This document shows, piece by piece, positions 20,517-31,648 of a DNA stretch of 64,000 nt. This DNA is from Helicoverpa zea (Eukaryota > Arthropoda > Insecta > Lepidoptera > Noctuidae). A program made the position numbers and the translations under genes. The notes under the pieces were generated by a model. The model had not been told where the DNA came from. It saw nothing but the letters and a program-made list of their open reading frames with translations, and did no database searches. The stretch is taken from NCBI RefSeq assembly GCF_022581195.2, contig NC_061474.1, positions 7,564,001 to 7,628,000 of the forward strand. Reading direction: 5' to 3'. Each line of letters starts with the position of its first letter. Within the stretch, counting starts at the first letter, position 1.

Positions 20517-21310
20517 TAACCGACTTCCCAAAAAGGAGGAGGTTACACATACACATCGATTACTCCGAGGTTTATAGACCGATTTACGTTATTCTTTTTT
20601 TGTTCGACTCGGAATAGCTGCCAGTTGGTCCCATAGTCATCAGGTCAGGATCTGATGATGGAGACCCTGAAAAATCGAGGGCAACCTTCAAAAGTTGTAG
20701 GCATACATAGGGTAAAAACTTGACACTCATGTGTACGCCTAAAAGCAGTATTTAACTGTGAAGATTTGGAGCTGACCTGATGATGGAGACCAGAGAGGGT
20801 CGAGGGAACTCGACAACTGAATATGTAAACTACCTCGTGTTTGGGCTTAAATTATTTGTATTGACAAGACCTTTGCAACAGTGAAGGTTTGGAGCTGACC
20901 TGATGATGGAGACCAGAGAAAGTCGAGGGAACTTGACAACTGAATATGTAAACTACCTCGTGTTTGGGCTTAAATTATTCGTATTGACAAGACCTATGCA
21001 ACAGTGAAGGTTTGGAGCTGACCTGATGATGGAGACCAGAGAAATTCAAGGGAACTCGACAACTGAATATGTAAAATACCTCGTTTGGACTTATATTCTT
21101 TGTATTGATGAGGACTTCCCACTTGTATGGATAGTGACAACTATTCGTATCACTGAAAAGCTTTAAATAAATAACCTTTTTACAAAAAAATTAAACCGAC
21201 TTCCCAAGACACTAAAAAGCAAAAAAAAAACTAATTTTAGGTGCATCGGCCTAGAAGTCGGTGGCAAAATTAACTTAGTAACATCCATTAGACACCGACT
21301 TCTAGGCTTT
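20517..21310 (+). mobile_element. Foldback repeat, copy 2 (three tandem units, right end lost)
   Basis: Starts tttaaccgacttcccaaaaa, passes through gggtaaaaacttgacactca (the empty site for the LINE seen in copy 1). It then carries three tandem units of 122-123 bp (near 20761, 20883, 21006). The terminal hairpin begins (21182: aaattaaaccgacttcccaa), but the element stops after caccgacttctagg at 21308 and the outer arm is missing. Non-coding. Confidence 0.7.
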
Positions 21311-21539
21311 TCAATTTGCAAAATATGATTTTTGTTAATTTATATAATTTTCATCTATAGTCGATAAGGTAAGAAAATTAATTAAAATTTTCTAGAATTT
21401 TTCTCTACAGTCGATAAGGCAGGACTCGATGTTAATTTTTATTTCCAATAATTATCTTTGGCCGTTTTCTCTAATATTGACAAATTTTTGTATACTAAAG
21501 AGAATTTTAATTCTACAAAACAAATAATAGTTTTAAAAC

Positions 21540-24500
21540 AAACTAAAAAGGCAACGAGCTGTCAGCTGACAAGACATGAAATTCCGCACGATTGAAAATT
21601 TTATTGGATTTTGGAAATAAAAACACAATAAAACTGTGATTCATATTTGAATTTGTTAAACCGTTGGTGTATTTTGAAATTATTCCAAAAGTTATCTATA
21701 TCAATACAGTTTAACGCAACCATATGTCAATAACCATCATTCAACCAGAATACAAATCCAAGAAGAACGACAGAAACACAACCTCCAATCGCCCCAGCTT
21801 CCAGAAGCATCAGGCAACATCGGACCGTGTAGACGTCGGGGGGCGGCAGCCCCCTGGCCGTTCATATTGAAAATCTGTGAAGACTACAGTGTGTTATTTT
21901 TTGAAGACATTTGTGTAGACTACAGTCTATTATTTTGATTAAAGCTTTTCCATTTTACTGTTTCAATGAACGATGGCAGTAGCGACGCCGGAAGCAGCGT
22001 GTGTCAACCTTCCACATCGGCTGAGACCTCAGTAAGATGCCCCTTCTGTTCCCAGGCAAGATTTTTTAAAGGAGAAAGGGGCCTGAAGATACACTTAGGC
22101 AAAGTCCACAAGATGCAGAGTGTATCTCAGTGCCCCTTGACCCCTCAAGTTACTACACCTCCAACAAACCATCTCCTCTGGAACTCACTTTCAAAATTAA
22201 AAAGTAACACCCCCATACTCAAAAGAGTGCCCAGGGGTGCAAGGCGGACTGTTGCGTCAAGTCTGGCCCAATGCGTCCGCCTCGCAACCCTGGAAAATTC
22301 AGAAAGCGCCTGGGAACAGTTGCTCACCCTTCCCTACCGCATCCTACATGTTGACAAAACTCAGATAAATAAAAAATCATTAACCAAGCAAATTAAACTA
22401 AATTGCAGCCTTTCGACCTCCATTTTCGTCCCAGACACTTCAGTAAATTCCAAATTCACCTCCAAGGACTTGTGTCAACATGTAGAGAATAAATTAAGCG
22501 AGGGTGACATAAGGGGTGCTGCTAGGATCCTTTTCAGCAGCGATGTGGTGGCGCCGTACTCTCCAGAAACACTTGCCGCTCTGGAGAGTAAACACCCGGC
22601 TCCCTCGGATGACCTCACTTTCCCCGACCCTCCAGATCTAAATTCCAACCACCTCACCGTTACAGCCCAACAAGTAGCTGGAGCCATAGCTTCTTTCAGG
22701 ACCGGCTCTGCCGGCGGCCTCGACGGCCTGAGCCCTCAACATCTGAAGGATCTTGTAGGTTCGGGCGCTGGGGAAGCTGGTGAGTCGCTTCTGAGGGAAC
22801 TTACGGCTCTAGTTAATCTTATGCTCTCCGGCGGTGTGAACAATGCCGTCGTGGACGTGCTTTACGGAGCGAACTTATGTGCGCTCCGTAAAAAGGACGG
22901 CGGCATTCGTCCCATTGCCGTAGGGTGTACATACAGGCGTATGGCAGCCAAAATTTGTTGCAAGCACTATCATGACGTGCTTGCTAACAAATTTCAGCCC
23001 CTGCAACTCGGATTTGGTTCGAAAGGGGGCTGTGAGGCTGCTATACATGCTTTCTCCACATTTTTAGACTCAAAAAAAGGTGAGGTCATCCTTAAGGTTG
23101 ACATAAAGAACGCTTTTAATTCTGTTAACAGGGACACCTTGTTGGCCGAGGCTAAAAAAGAATTACCCGAAATTTATAGTTACCTTTGGCAATGTTACAG
23201 GCACCCTTCTAAATTACTATACAAGGACCATGTTTTGGAATCTGCAGTTGGATGCCAACAGGGTGACCCCCTTGGGCCGGTCATTTTCAGCTTGGCTATT
23301 CACCCCATAATAGAGAAACTAAATTCAAAATTTAACGCTTGGTATTTGGATGACGGGACCCTAGGAGGAGATAGAGAAACTGTTTACCAAGACCTCATAT
23401 TCCTAAAAGAAAAATTTCATTCGATTGGACTGGATCTAAATTTATCAAAATGTGAAATTTTTGTTCCTGACATCCCGGACAGACAGACAGTCATATCAAA
23501 ATTTAATGTCATAGCACCTCAAATTAAAATTCTGGACGAAACATCATTGCACCTCCTAGGTTCACCTATTTTGGAAGAAAGTTTCACAACATTCATAGAT
23601 AACAAAATTTCAAATTTTAATGACGTTTCGGATAGACTTTTTAAAATTAATCTTCATTCGGCTTTTACCTTAGTAAAATACTGTTGTTTTGGCCCAAAAT
23701 TTATATACAACCTTCGCTCCTCTCCCTTATGGAAGCAGTCACATCTTTTAGACAGAATTGACCAAATTATCCGTTCTACTTTTACATCTGTTTTTAATTT
23801 GGCCTTGGACGACCGAGCGTGGCTTCAAGCCACCCTTCCGATCAGATTCGGTGGCCTCGGTGTCCGCAAAATTTCCAGTTTAAGTCTACCGGCGTTCCTA
23901 TCCTCGGTCTGCGGCACTAAGGAGTTGACCAGAAAAATTTTAGCCCCTTCACTGGTCGATTCTGAGGTGCCGTGTCTGACTGATGGCATGAACGCCTGGA
24001 AAGTGGCTTGCCCAAACACAGCCTTCCCTGACAACCCGGCTTCCCAGAGACAGTGGGACGAGCCGCTCTGCAGATTGACGAGAAATAAACTAATTGAAAC
24101 ATCTGTCAATACTGCTGAGCGTGCCCGCCTACTGGCTGTGGGAGAGTGGGAGTCAGGGCTATGGCTTCACGCACTGCCGTCACCCAGCGTTGGGACCATG
24201 CTGGGTGACACTACATTCCGGCTCGCTACATGCCTACGCCTCGGCGCCCCCACTGCGGCTCCGCATCGCTGCCAGTGCGGTGAATCTGTGGACCGCCTTG
24301 GGCACCATGGTCTTTCCTGCAGCAAAAGTGCTGGTCGCATGGCACGACACGCCAGCATAAATGACATTATCCGTCGTGCTCTTGTCACCGCCGGAGTGCC
24401 AGCCATTTTAGAACCCAGAGGCTTGGCGCGCGACGATGGCAAGAGACCAGACGGGATGTCTATAATGCCTTGGAAGATGGGAAGGTCTTTGGTGTGGGAC

Positions 24501-24923
24501 GCAACCTGCGTCGACACCCTTGCACCTTCCCACCTTCCCAGTACGGCGAGCTGTGTCGGTGCAGCTGCTGCAGCCGCGGAAAACCTCAAGCGGCACAAAT
24601 ATGTAAACCTCACCGGCAATTGCATTTTTGAGCCGTTTGGGGTTGAAACTCTGGGACCATGGGGCCCAAGTGCCCACAGACTCTTTCGAGAAATTAGTAA
24701 GCGATTAGTGGAGTCCACTTGTGACCAAAGGGCTGGCCTATACTTCGGTCAAAGGATATGCATTGCCATCCAGCGTGGCAATGCAGCCAGCCTTTTGGGC
24801 ACGATCCCAGCTGACAGCGATGCGGATGAATATTTTGATACTTAGTTTCCCTATAATAAGATCATTTTGTAAAACTATTGAATAAAATCAATAGACCTTA
24901 AAAAAAAAAAAAAAACTAAAAAG
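21540..24923 (+). mobile_element. Full-length RLE-type LINE with 11-bp duplication
   Basis: The duplication aaactaaaaag is at 21540-21550 and 24913-24923; the element is 21551-24912 (about 3.36 kb). It has a 415-bp 5' UTR, one ORF, a short 3' UTR with aataaa near 24880 and a poly(A) tail (24900-24912). RLE-type LINEs often use fixed targets; this copy sits in ordinary A/T-rich DNA next to a large palindrome. A related 3' fragment lies at 2960-3150 and another at 50571-50612. Confidence 0.8.
21966..24845 (+). CDS. RLE LINE protein: C2H2 finger, reverse transcriptase, restriction-like endonuclease
   Basis: A 959-residue protein with an intact frame. Residues 25-48 form one C2H2 finger (C25-x2-C28-x14-H43-x4-H48), expected to bind target DNA. 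The reverse transcriptase runs from about 240 to 560: GSAGGLDGLSPQHLKDL, LRKKDGGIRPIAVG (about 306), LQLGFGSKGGCEAAIH, VDIKNAFNSVNRD (about 377), GCQQGDPLGPVIF (about 428) and the catalytic YLDDG (about 458; YLDD rather than FADD). The C-terminal region has a Cys/His knuckle CQCGESVDRLGHHGLSC (about 768), then KRPDG and WDATCVDT (about 826-846), fitting the PD-D/E-K endonuclease of R2/R4/NeSL-type LINEs. No AP endonuclease. The clade within the RLE group cannot be decided by eye. Confidence 0.8.
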   Translation: MNDGSSDAGSSVCQPSTSAETSVRCPFCSQARFFKGERGLKIHLGKVHKMQSVSQCPLTPQVTTPPTNHLLWNSLSKLKSNTPILKRVPRGARRTVASSLAQCVRLATLENSESAWEQLLTLPYRILHVDKTQINKKSLTKQIKLNCSLSTSIFVPDTSVNSKFTSKDLCQHVENKLSEGDIRGAARILFSSDVVAPYSPETLAALESKHPAPSDDLTFPDPPDLNSNHLTVTAQQVAGAIASFRTGSAGGLDGLSPQHLKDLVGSGAGEAGESLLRELTALVNLMLSGGVNNAVVDVLYGANLCALRKKDGGIRPIAVGCTYRRMAAKICCKHYHDVLANKFQPLQLGFGSKGGCEAAIHAFSTFLDSKKGEVILKVDIKNAFNSVNRDTLLAEAKKELPEIYSYLWQCYRHPSKLLYKDHVLESAVGCQQGDPLGPVIFSLAIHPIIEKLNSKFNAWYLDDGTLGGDRETVYQDLIFLKEKFHSIGLDLNLSKCEIFVPDIPDRQTVISKFNVIAPQIKILDETSLHLLGSPILEESFTTFIDNKISNFNDVSDRLFKINLHSAFTLVKYCCFGPKFIYNLRSSPLWKQSHLLDRIDQIIRSTFTSVFNLALDDRAWLQATLPIRFGGLGVRKISSLSLPAFLSSVCGTKELTRKILAPSLVDSEVPCLTDGMNAWKVACPNTAFPDNPASQRQWDEPLCRLTRNKLIETSVNTAERARLLAVGEWESGLWLHALPSPSVGTMLGDTTFRLATCLRLGAPTAAPHRCQCGESVDRLGHHGLSCSKSAGRMARHASINDIIRRALVTAGVPAILEPRGLARDDGKRPDGMSIMPWKMGRSLVWDATCVDTLAPSHLPSTASCVGAAAAAAENLKRHKYVNLTGNCIFEPFGVETLGPWGPSAHRLFREISKRLVESTCDQRAGLYFGQRICIAIQRGNAASLLGTIPADSDADEYFDT

Positions 24924-24926
24924 TAG

Positions 24927-25359
24927 AAAATAAATAATAGTTTAAAAAAACTAAAAAACACGCTTTTTATAGAAAAACGAACTAAAAAATAGAAAATAAA
25001 TTTTAATGAATTTAAATTAAGAAAACAGTGTTAAAAATTTCAATGAATATAAATTAATAATAGTGCGAATACAAAAAAAAATATTTAAAAAAAAGCGTGG
25101 GGTGCTTTTTAAGATATTATCGAAATGAAAATCACTGTACTCATATCTGTCAATAAAATATTTATAACTATTGACACCATGCACCCCACGCTTTTTTTTA
25201 AATATTTTTTTTTGTATTCGCTCTATTATTAATTTATATTCATTGAAATTTTTAACACTGTTTTCTTAATTTAAATTCATTAAAATTTATTTTCTATTTT
25301 TTAGTTCGTTTTTCTATAAAAAGCGTGTTTTTTAGTTTTTTTAAACTATTATTTATTTT
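24927..25359. repeat. Large near-perfect palindrome (179-bp arms, 75-bp spacer)
   Basis: The left arm 24927-25105 begins aaaataaataatagtttaaa and ends gcgtggggtgc; the right arm 25181-25359 is its reverse complement with, by eye, very few mismatches (for example agtgcg versus agagcg). The loop is 25106-25180. The palindrome starts four bases after the RLE LINE's target duplication. It could be a foldback or MITE family member, and would form a long dsRNA stem if transcribed. Confidence 0.8.
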
Positions 25360-25682
25360 ATTTTAAGATTAGAGGCCATAACTTATAGATTATAAAAACT
25401 TTGTAAATAAGAACGTATGCATGTGAATCACTTGCAAATAAAACTGAGAGATTGTTATTATTAACTGTAAAAGTATATATAGGTACAATTCCTCACACCT
25501 CAAGATATTCATATATATATAACACCTCATTTTTACACATAACTATTTCTGCCATATTGTGGATTAAAATGAAAGTCTTGTAATAGTTGCTAGGTATCTT
25601 ATAAAAGCAGGATTTTCCTTAGTAACCAGGATAAGTATAAACTTGATATTTCCTGAACAGTTATATAAGGTAATGCTGTGTA

Positions 25683-27089
25683 GTTAGATATTCATCATCA
25701 TCAGCCTATCGCAGTCCACTGCTGGACATAGGCCTCTCCAAGTGCACGCCACTGAGATCGATTTTCGGCTACTCGCATCCAGCTCCTGCCAGCCGTCTTG
25801 CGCAAGTCATCACTCCACCGTGCCTGAGGACGTCCTACACTACGCTTGCCGAGGCGTGGTCTCCACTCTAGAACTCGTTTACCCCAACGGTTATCGGTTC
25901 TTCGGCTAATATGGCCAGCCCACTGCCACTTCAGCTTGCTGATTCGGTGGGCTATGTCGATGACCTTGGTTCTCTGACGGATTACCTCATTTCTGATGCG
26001 ATCCCTCAGAGAAATGCCAAGCATAGCCCTTTCCATAGCCCGCTGAGCGACTTTAAACTTGTGGACCAGCCGTACCGTCAGTGTCCACGTTTCGGCTCCG
26101 TAAGTCATGACAGGTAGGACGCACTGATTGAAGACTTTCGTCTTTAGGCACTGTGGGATCGACGATGTTAGGACTCGACGTAGCTTCCCAAATGCAGCCC
26201 AACCCAACTGAATTCTCCTATTCACCTCGTCCTCAAAGTTGTTTCTACCTAACTGCAATGTCTGCCCGAGGTATACATATTTCCGAACAACTTCGAGAAC
26301 GGCACCGTGTATCGCAATCGGTTCCGGTAGAACATGTTCATTGAACATGACCTTGGTTTTGTCCAAGTTCATCCGTAGGCCGATGCGTAGAGAAGATTCA
26401 GCCAGGTCGTTCAGCATTTGTTGTAGGTCCTGCAGCGTTTCTGCCATGATGACGATATCGTCAGCAAATCGCAAGTGAGAGATGTGTTCGCCATTGATGT
26501 TGATGCCACGTCCTTTCCAGTTCAGCGTCTTGAACATATCCTCCATTGCATTAGTGAACAGTTTCGGGGAAATAACATCCCCTTGTCTCACTCCTCGATG
26601 CAACGGAATGCCGTCTAATGCCGTCCTGTTTGAAGGGAGAACTCCAGAGGCGTGGAGTAGGAGTGTTGTCGTCCTGTTCTTCAAAAAGGGAGACAAAACC
26701 CAGTTGAAGAACTATCGACCCATTTCCCTCCTAAGCCACGTCTATAAGCTGTTCTCAAGAGTGATCACGAACCGACTTGCGCGAAGACTCGACGAATTCC
26801 AACCACCGGAGCAGGCTGGGTTTCGGAGCGGATACGGCACCATAGACCACATCCACACAGTGCGGCAGATTATACAGAAGACCGAAGAGTATAATCAGCC
26901 CCTGTGTCTAGCATTTGTGGACTATGAGAAGGCCTTTGACTCGGTTGAAATCTGGTCTGTTCTGGAGTCCCTGCAGCGTTGTCAAGTAGATTGGCGATAC
27001 ATCCAAGTGATGAGATGTCTCTACGAAGCCGCTACAATGTCCGTCCAAGTACAAAATCAGCAAACAAGGCCCACACCGTTAGATATTCA
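25683..27089 (-). pseudogene. RTE family A copy with inverted 5' segment (twin priming)
   Basis: A 12-bp duplication gttagatattca flanks it (25683-25694; 27078-27089). The 3' part lies on the minus strand (25695 to about 26612) and encodes IPLHRGVRQGDVISPKLF, LRFADDIVIM and the whole C-terminus to EAYVQQWTAIG. The neighbouring part (about 26613-27080) is on the plus strand and encodes EGRTPEAWSRSVVVLFFKKG through AFVDYEKAFDSVE to QTRPTPL. The two parts meet in protein order at the PL-HRGVRQ position, sharing ccgtt, so one truncated copy was made with its 5' portion flipped. The reading frame is broken and it cannot encode a polymerase. Confidence 0.9.
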
Positions 27090-27742
27090 ATTTACATCTA
27101 AATATAAGTGGTAGGTAGATCCTTGTATGGTCCTTGGAGTAAAGTCGTGTTCATATTTCTCACGTTCAGCATAGGAAATTGTTGAATTGAAATTGTAACT
27201 TGAATAATACTTAGCGCTCAAATTGTTCAATTTATCCGTTTATGATATCGGTTTTAAAGGGGGTTTTTTGAAGAAGGTATTGCCTTGTTCTTGTTGGGAA
27301 GTACCTTATACGATCCAGGCCAATTTATCACGACTTCGCGGTAAAATAGCTGATGAATTGAGGCATTTTTTTGTATGGAGGTAGGTTATACCTATCTACC
27401 ACAAAATACATAAAGATGGGTGGTACGAAGTTTTAATTATGTGTCCAGATGTAGTACTATCTAGAAAATGAGAGAGGCTTCAGGCTAGAAAGAAAGCTAC
27501 ATAATTTTTACAACCGATTATCAAGTTTACTTTCCAACCCACCTTACATTATGAAAACTTCTTTATACCTCAAGGATTTAAAATGCAATCTCCATTGAGA
27601 TGCGCTTATAAGCAAGGTCCGGCCGCGTCATGAGCACGGGATTGGAACCGGTCGTGCACGTCACCTCGTTGCCGACGGATTATCAAGAAAATCATGTATT
27701 TTTACTGTAAGTATAGGAAATCGTAAGAGCTCAACGTTTGTT
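27090..27742. other. Spacer, nothing recognised
   Basis: No gene or repeat relation found. A GC-richer patch at about 27620-27670 has no assignment. Confidence 0.4.
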
Positions 27743-28244
27743 TTAGTCGATAGTTTGTTTGGGCTCATAAATCAGTATCAAGGTGAATGGTACTAAGCAC
27801 ATTCCAAAGATCAGGAATTTAGTCGGTATAGGACCAACTGAAAACTTTGATTGGAATCAAGATTTTAAAAGTTTCGCCAATCATTAGGGCACTGCGTAGT
27901 CCTGATGGTAGGACTAAAAAATGGTGAATTCAATCAAAGTTTTTGGTTTGTCTGATATAATCATCGGCAAGGATATTGAGTGGATATGTCCAGCAGAGGA
28001 CTGCGATAGGCTGATGATGATGATGATGATGATGAAGGATATTGAGCAATGACCTTCACCTGTGCAGAAGTGATTTATTGGTTTATTGCCATAAGTATAC
28101 GGTGCGCAAAGCGATCCCCACCCCTCCGCCAGGAGCTCATTATCCGTGCCGATAACTATACCAGCCAAATACTTGATCATTGTTATGTGCGTAACATTGA
28201 TTATTTCCACACTTATCAAGGTCATCAAACTGTAGGCCGACTTA
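27743..28244. mobile_element. MITE family 'tagtcggccgac', long copy with an RTE micro-insertion
   Basis: The left end (ttagtcgatagtttgtttgg, then gctcataaatcagtat) and right end (inverse, ctgtaggccgactta, with gatcattgttatgtgcgtaa inside) are inverted relatives. The same sequence recurs at 43175-43270, 62495-62610 and 63221-63404. A 54-bp RTE scrap sits inside at 27981-28034. Confidence 0.5.
27969..28046 (+). mobile_element. Minimal RTE family A insertion (54 bp) with 12-bp duplication
   Basis: aaggatattgag occurs at 27969-27980 and 28035-28046. Between them is only the last part of RTE family A: tggatatgtccagcagagga, ctgcgataggctg and seven gat/atg repeats. An extreme 5' truncation. Confidence 0.85.
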
Positions 28245-28639
28245 ATATTTTCAGTGCTAGGTCGCCAACGCTACAGCTGAAAGTCTAGAAATTGTTGTAG
28301 AATTCCTACGTACATAATAGTCACGTACTTGATCTATAAATAAGCACATATAACACAGTGTAAGTCAGATCCTGTCATGTGTGCACCGAGGTCGGAGCTT
28401 CATTTCCAAGGTGTCAGAGAAGAACGTGCCGTGACTTGCGTGGTTGCTGGGACGTTTTTGAAGTAGATTATTAAGCTAGAATAGAGAATATTACATTTAG
28501 TGCTACAAGAAAAAATGGGCTTGAAAAAATGCAATATAGAGATTTGCCTTTTACCTAACACTTTGCCTAGTACTCCTTGTATTAGGCAATTCACTATTGA
28601 AAATGTGGAAGTTTTTTAGACACTGTTTCGACGAGATCG

Positions 28640-28732
28640 GATACTTAGGCAGTCACTCTGTAAAACACTGCCTCGGCTGTATCTGGTTTATACTGAAACC
28701 CGACCCCTGCATGATTAGGAAAAGGCTAGTAA
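28640..28732 (+). mobile_element. SINE family 1, 3' fragment, decayed
   Basis: Shares ggcagtcactctgtaaaaca, then ctggtttatactgaaacccg, and acccctgcatgattaggaaa with the SINE 1 3' body (cagtcgcttcttgtaaagcac ... gaccccaacatgattggg). Confidence 0.5.
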
Positions 28733-30764
28733 GAAGAAAATGCAACGCTGCATGCACTAAGAACGTTCTCGAATCACCATAAACAAACTTTTGCAACAAA
28801 TATTAGGTAGGTACTGTAACGTAGTTAGAAACTTTTTCATTTGTAAGGTTTTATTCGTTAGATATTTTTGATACTGACCGGGCAATCATTTCAAATGTAT
28901 TCGATTTGTTCCATAGAATAAGTTTTTTATATTGAAATGTCACTTCACCCCCGAGTCAGAAAATAAACCAAAGTTAAAGTTCCTTTTAATGTTTTAATTG
29001 AATATCCTGAAGATCCCCGGTCCCTAGCGCGCCACGCGCTACAGTACCTATTTAAAATTCCCTTTATTCCTTATCCTTGGCCCGAAACCTCACAAACCTC
29101 GAAAACCAGCCATTATTACAACCCAGCTTATTTCAAAAACAAAGGACAGTGTGCACTGCAACAAAAACTCGTTCACCGCCATTGTGTTGAGGTTCTGTGT
29201 TGCAAGTGGATAATTACGTCACTAGAGGGAACCAAAGCGCTGTTTGTAGTAAAAAACGCTCGTCTATTCTGATTATGTATACAAAGACTTTTTGTTACAA
29301 GTGTTTCGGTTTTGTTGTTTATATTTTTAGAATTAAGGGTTAAAGTAGATTTTTATATAAAACAATATAAACTCGGTCGAATTGTATTACTTATACCTCT
29401 TTGGTTTTGGGAAGTCGGTAAAAAAATTGTATCTACTTGTGAAAACTTGTAAATGGCCTTCAAGTGTCATATTATTTCTCTCATATTGTTTCCTCTAGCT
29501 GTAAGTTTTCCGAAAATGTTAAAATAAAATAAATAAAATGTTAAAAGGCTGAGATAACGTAATGCTAAAGAGGCTTTCCCGGACGAAATGTTCGTGATGG
29601 TCTACTGACTTCCACCATCTCTCAAATAAAACACTGCGAGTTCAGTTCCAGGGTCAGGAAAAAGTATTAATTTAACTTTAATAAATTATATAACCATGCG
29701 TTCCGTACTTTGTACTCTGACATTAGTTGCAAGCCGCCATTGATTTTCGCAGAAACCGAGAACTGTGTATCTGGCTATTTTTTGGGAAAGCCTACCTATG
29801 TAACCAAAGGGACCTACTAGTTAATCATATTTCCTGCCCTATTTAATTATTACAAGTGATACGAACACACGATATATTTTCTTATTCAACAACAGAATGT
29901 CACCTAAATATTGAATAAGTAGTATGACGACACTTTCGAGAAACAAGACGTTAATAAGTTGTTATTCTTAGAATTGTATCGATTACGTATTTTCCCTTCG
30001 AAGGGCTTTCTGTGGGTATTTATTTTTCATTACTTGATTAGTTCGTTCCATCGGGCTATGAGAGTGAAGGAATAGTGAGTGCACCTGTATCTGCTTAAAT
30101 GCTCGTGCGCAGCTGGCTGATCTTCTTATATGAGAACATCTGCCAGGCCACGGCGGGTCATGCCTGGTTGCCATTATTATAGTCTTTGCCTCCCTATTTA
30201 ATTTGCACGTGAAGAGAACAACGTACCGCACCTGGAAAAAAACCATGCCGATCTGAAGCAGTTCAGCCGTTCAAGCATAACGAACAAACTCTCTTTCGGC
30301 TTCACATTAGAAATGTTTGCACCTTTATGCTGTCTAAAACCCACTTTTGCTTCTTCAGAAGCCTTTTGTGTACCAGTAGAAGAAACCTCTTCGAACAATC
30401 CTGTAACCTTGACAGAAGGAAGAATATACCTGAAATGAAAATCAGTCCCACTAAAAACCTATAAAAATCATAAAACCTGAACGATTAAACATTCATACCT
30501 ACTTCCCTTCGCTAGGTGGCGCAGATTTCCTTTGTTCTAAATTCAAACGCAAGTGTTCCGGTAGCGGGGCGCTACCCAATATCCGGTGCGAGAGTGAGAC
30601 AGCGAATTTATTGTAAGCCTTACATTTGTGAAGAAGCTATTCAGTATGAATCATATCCTGAAAAGGCACAGATTTTATGAGAATTGGGGGGCCATTGTGA
30701 AAATGGCATATTTTATTATTGATTCATAGGTACTAGCTTAAAAAAAACGTCGAAGTGCGAGTAA
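28733..30764. other. Spacer with few recognisable pieces
   Basis: No credible host gene. Around 29625-29670 a motif (gcgagttcagttccagggtc) resembles a worn SINE B-box region. Around 30345-30415, cttcgaacaatcctgtaacc resembles the segment at 6878. Confidence 0.4.
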
Positions 30765-31049
30765 GGGTGCTTACATAAAGAAACAGGTTTCCGGTACAGA
30801 CAAATCTGTACAGATCAGTACCGATCGGTACAGTGTTGACTCGTATAAAAAAACAGGTGAATCTGTCCTTAAAGACAATCAAAATTAAACCCGTATGGTA
30901 CGGTCCAGGTAGTCGGCACCGACAAGTTACAACCTGCTTCTTTATAGGTGAGTGAATAGGATTATATTGAAATATTATACCTGCGCTGATCGGTACCTAC
31001 CCGTACAGATTTGTCTGTACCGGAAACCTGTTTCTTTATGTAAGCACCC
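30765..31049. mobile_element. MITE with ~50-bp near-perfect inverted ends
   Basis: Left gggtgcttacataaagaaac, aggtttccggtacagacaaa, tctgtac; right is the exact inverse through 31049. Length 285 bp, non-coding, interior with further cggtac motifs. A target duplication was not clear. Confidence 0.65.
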
Positions 31050-31648
31050 AAGTCTCGCGGACACGAAATGTTGTAAAAGAAGTTTATTGTATGGGACTCC
31101 CCTAAAATATTTATTTTATGTATTTTAGGTTTTTTGCTACCAACAACATCTGTGAAAATGTTACCTGTCTAACTACTGCAGTTCATTAGATATACCCTTT
31201 GAGTATGGAACGTTAAAAATGCTGCTTTTCATATTGTTCTTTTGATGCTAAAATAAAAGTCAGCATTTAAAAATAGAGTAGGTTCTTAATTCGTCGGAAT
31301 ATTTTTTTATGTAAACTGACATTAAAGTGAGGTAAATCATATACCTTCTTCTATATCTACCTGCTTATGTTACTGAGAAGTTGCAGAAGAACCGATATCA
31401 ACTTCAAAGTTAGATCAAAGTAGATATTTTCTCGTTGCAAAACTACTTCAGTGACTCCGTATGGTTTCTTTGCCTTTGATATTATATTTCTAAAAGAAAA
31501 AACCAATATTACTCGATAGTTTTCTACGTTAGGAAACCTTATTTCTCTATCGTACATACTTATTAATACTTGTATTATAAAAAGGAATCATTTTTTAATT
31601 TATATGTTGGGAAGCGACACTTTTCTCGATTGACAAATGCTACATAGT

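Noticed and set aside
24167..24718. A 183-codon minus-strand frame opposite the RLE LINE endonuclease
   Set aside because: It mirrors the GC-rich codons of the real ORF; it has no motif of its own.
26482..26612. N-terminal extension of the plus-strand RTE frame
   Set aside because: This part of the frame is the antisense of the minus-strand RTE segment; the coding match begins only near 26613.
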